Assembly (NCBI GenBank): GCA_023417635.1
Contig: JAEZFF010000072.1
Location: 1 to 13,732 of the forward strand
Reading direction: 5' to 3'
Length of the DNA: 13,732 bases
Source of the DNA: Bacillota bacterium
Lineage (GTDB): Bacteria; Bacillota; Clostridia; Oscillospirales; Acutalibacteraceae
Shown here: piece by piece, positions 13,137-13,732 of the stretch
Layout of the letters: each line of letters opens with the position of its first letter
Numbering within the stretch: the stretch's first letter is position 1
Translations under genes and position numbers: made by a program
The notes under the pieces: model-generated
Seen by the model: only the letters and a program-made list of their open reading frames with translations
Told to the model about the DNA's origin: nothing
Databases searched by the model: none

Positions 13137-13732
13137 TCAAGTGATCTTACTGAACATATGGCGCACCTTGTCCAGGCGGCTGTTTGGACGGCGGGGCTGG
13201 ATGACCGGCTCGCCGACAGTGGCCTGATACCCTTTCAGTTCCGTCAGGCATACGCTCCGCCCGTTGGTGTAAAAGGCCAGATCAGTACGGTATGCCTGTA
13301 TGCAGCGGACGGGAATCTCGCCAGTAAAGACAACTTCATCCTTTTTTACCTGGGCCGTTTCAATGGTGGCACAGTATTTCGGCGCATCATGATAAGCCCT
13401 GGAAAGGTATTCCTGGGGTGCATAGAGGGTGAAGGAGAGATAAGGTTCCAGCAACTGCGTCCCTGATTCCTTCAATGCCTGTTCCAATACAATCGGGGCC
13501 AATGAGCGAAAGTCCGCCGGCGTGCTGACCGGGCTATAATAAAGCCCGTATTCAAAGCAAATCTTACAGTCCGTTACGTTCCAGCCACACAAGCCTTGCT
13601 CCAGACCGTAACGGATACCATCCCTGACAGCGTTTTGAAAACTCTGGTTCAAGTATCCCAGCGAAACCCGGCTCTCGTATTGTACACCGGAGCCAAGCGG
13701 GAGTGGTGTAACAGACAGTCCGATGGATGCCC
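13137..13732 (-). CDS. tet(W): Tet(W)-like tetracycline resistance ribosomal protection protein, C-terminal part
   Basis: The gene enters from beyond the right edge; only the last roughly 198 codons are present. The frame is open through the window end, so the apparent TTG start at 13652 is internal. The product is an EF-G-like GTPase that removes tetracycline from the ribosome. Visible blocks are ASIGLSVTPLPLGSGVQYES, RVSLGYLNQSFQNAVRDGIR, GWNVTDCKICFEYGLYYSPV, FTNGRSVCLTELKGYQ and QPRRPNSRLDKVRHMF, all belonging to domains IV-V of the Tet(M/O/W) group. From memory it follows Tet(W) closely, but the last residues (ATVGEP, FSKIT) look more like Tet(M)-type ends, so a variant or mosaic allele is possible. 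tet(W) is usually horizontally acquired in gut Firmicutes and Actinobacteria. The product is cytoplasmic. Confidence 0.92.
   Translation of the reverse strand, partial: ASIGLSVTPLPLGSGVQYESRVSLGYLNQSFQNAVRDGIRYGLEQGLCGWNVTDCKICFEYGLYYSPVSTPADFRSLAPIVLEQALKESGTQLLEPYLSFTLYAPQEYLSRAYHDAPKYCATIETAQVKKDEVVFTGEIPVRCIQAYRTDLAFYTNGRSVCLTELKGYQATVGEPVIQPRRPNSRLDKVRHMFSKIT

Noticed and set aside
12960..13466. Plus-strand 168-residue frame
   Set aside because: More than half lies antisense to the clear Tet(W)-like gene; it has no ribosome binding site and no recognisable domain.
1..13732. CRISPR array, insertion sequence or prophage genes
   Set aside because: No regular repeat-spacer pattern, no transposase, integrase or phage structural protein was seen in any frame.

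Overview
The window looks like chromosome from a low-to-mid GC Firmicute, probably a gut Oscillospiraceae/Ruminococcaceae-type Clostridium relative. The reasons are AGGAGG-type ribosome binding sites, TTG and GTG starts, PadR/DUF1700/DUF4097 and DUF2156 families, short spacers carrying good sigma-A promoters, and a Tet(W)-type resistance gene at the right edge. The species is inferred; no rRNA or other marker is present.

Layout. 1-76 is a tRNA-Ala(GGC) on the minus strand. 262-858 is a TetR-type regulator with a promoter and a palindromic operator. 987-1943 is a family-2 glycosyltransferase-like protein whose usual DxD is missing. 2040-3454 is a two-gene PadR plus DUF1700/DUF4097 membrane-protein operon, with nested dyads over its promoter and a strong terminator at 3549-3591. 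3639-3854 is a tiny unknown protein ending in Pro5 and CGGC. A run of minus-strand genes follows: a second GT2 (3865-4578), a stand-alone NIF3/YqfO-like domain (4752-5081), a DUF2156 protein (5145-6038) and a TtcA-like PP-loop ATPase (6141-6962). 7202-8056 is an unrecognised two-TM protein on the plus strand.

The most unusual part is 8112-12901. Two paralogous, apparently non-coding RNAs of about 460 nt (8167-8623 and 12436-12901) lie in the same orientation about 4.27 kb apart. Each has its own consensus-like promoter and a terminal stem-loop. They share a perfect 10-bp closing helix and several hairpins. Substitutions fall largely in loops or preserve pairing, and indels between the copies break plus-strand reading frames. 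I cannot place this RNA in a known family.

Between the two RNA copies lie three genes: a soluble chemoreceptor-like protein, an alpha/beta hydrolase and a CdaR-type regulator. The receptor and the regulator carry the same N-terminal putative sugar-diacid recognition domain, so they probably sense related ligands, with the hydrolase possibly making or removing the ligand. The receptor gene has a candidate flagellar-type (SigD) promoter. Right of the second RNA is an AT-rich spacer and then the 3' end of a Tet(W)-like ribosomal protection gene that runs off the window, which suggests a transfer boundary near 12900-13137.
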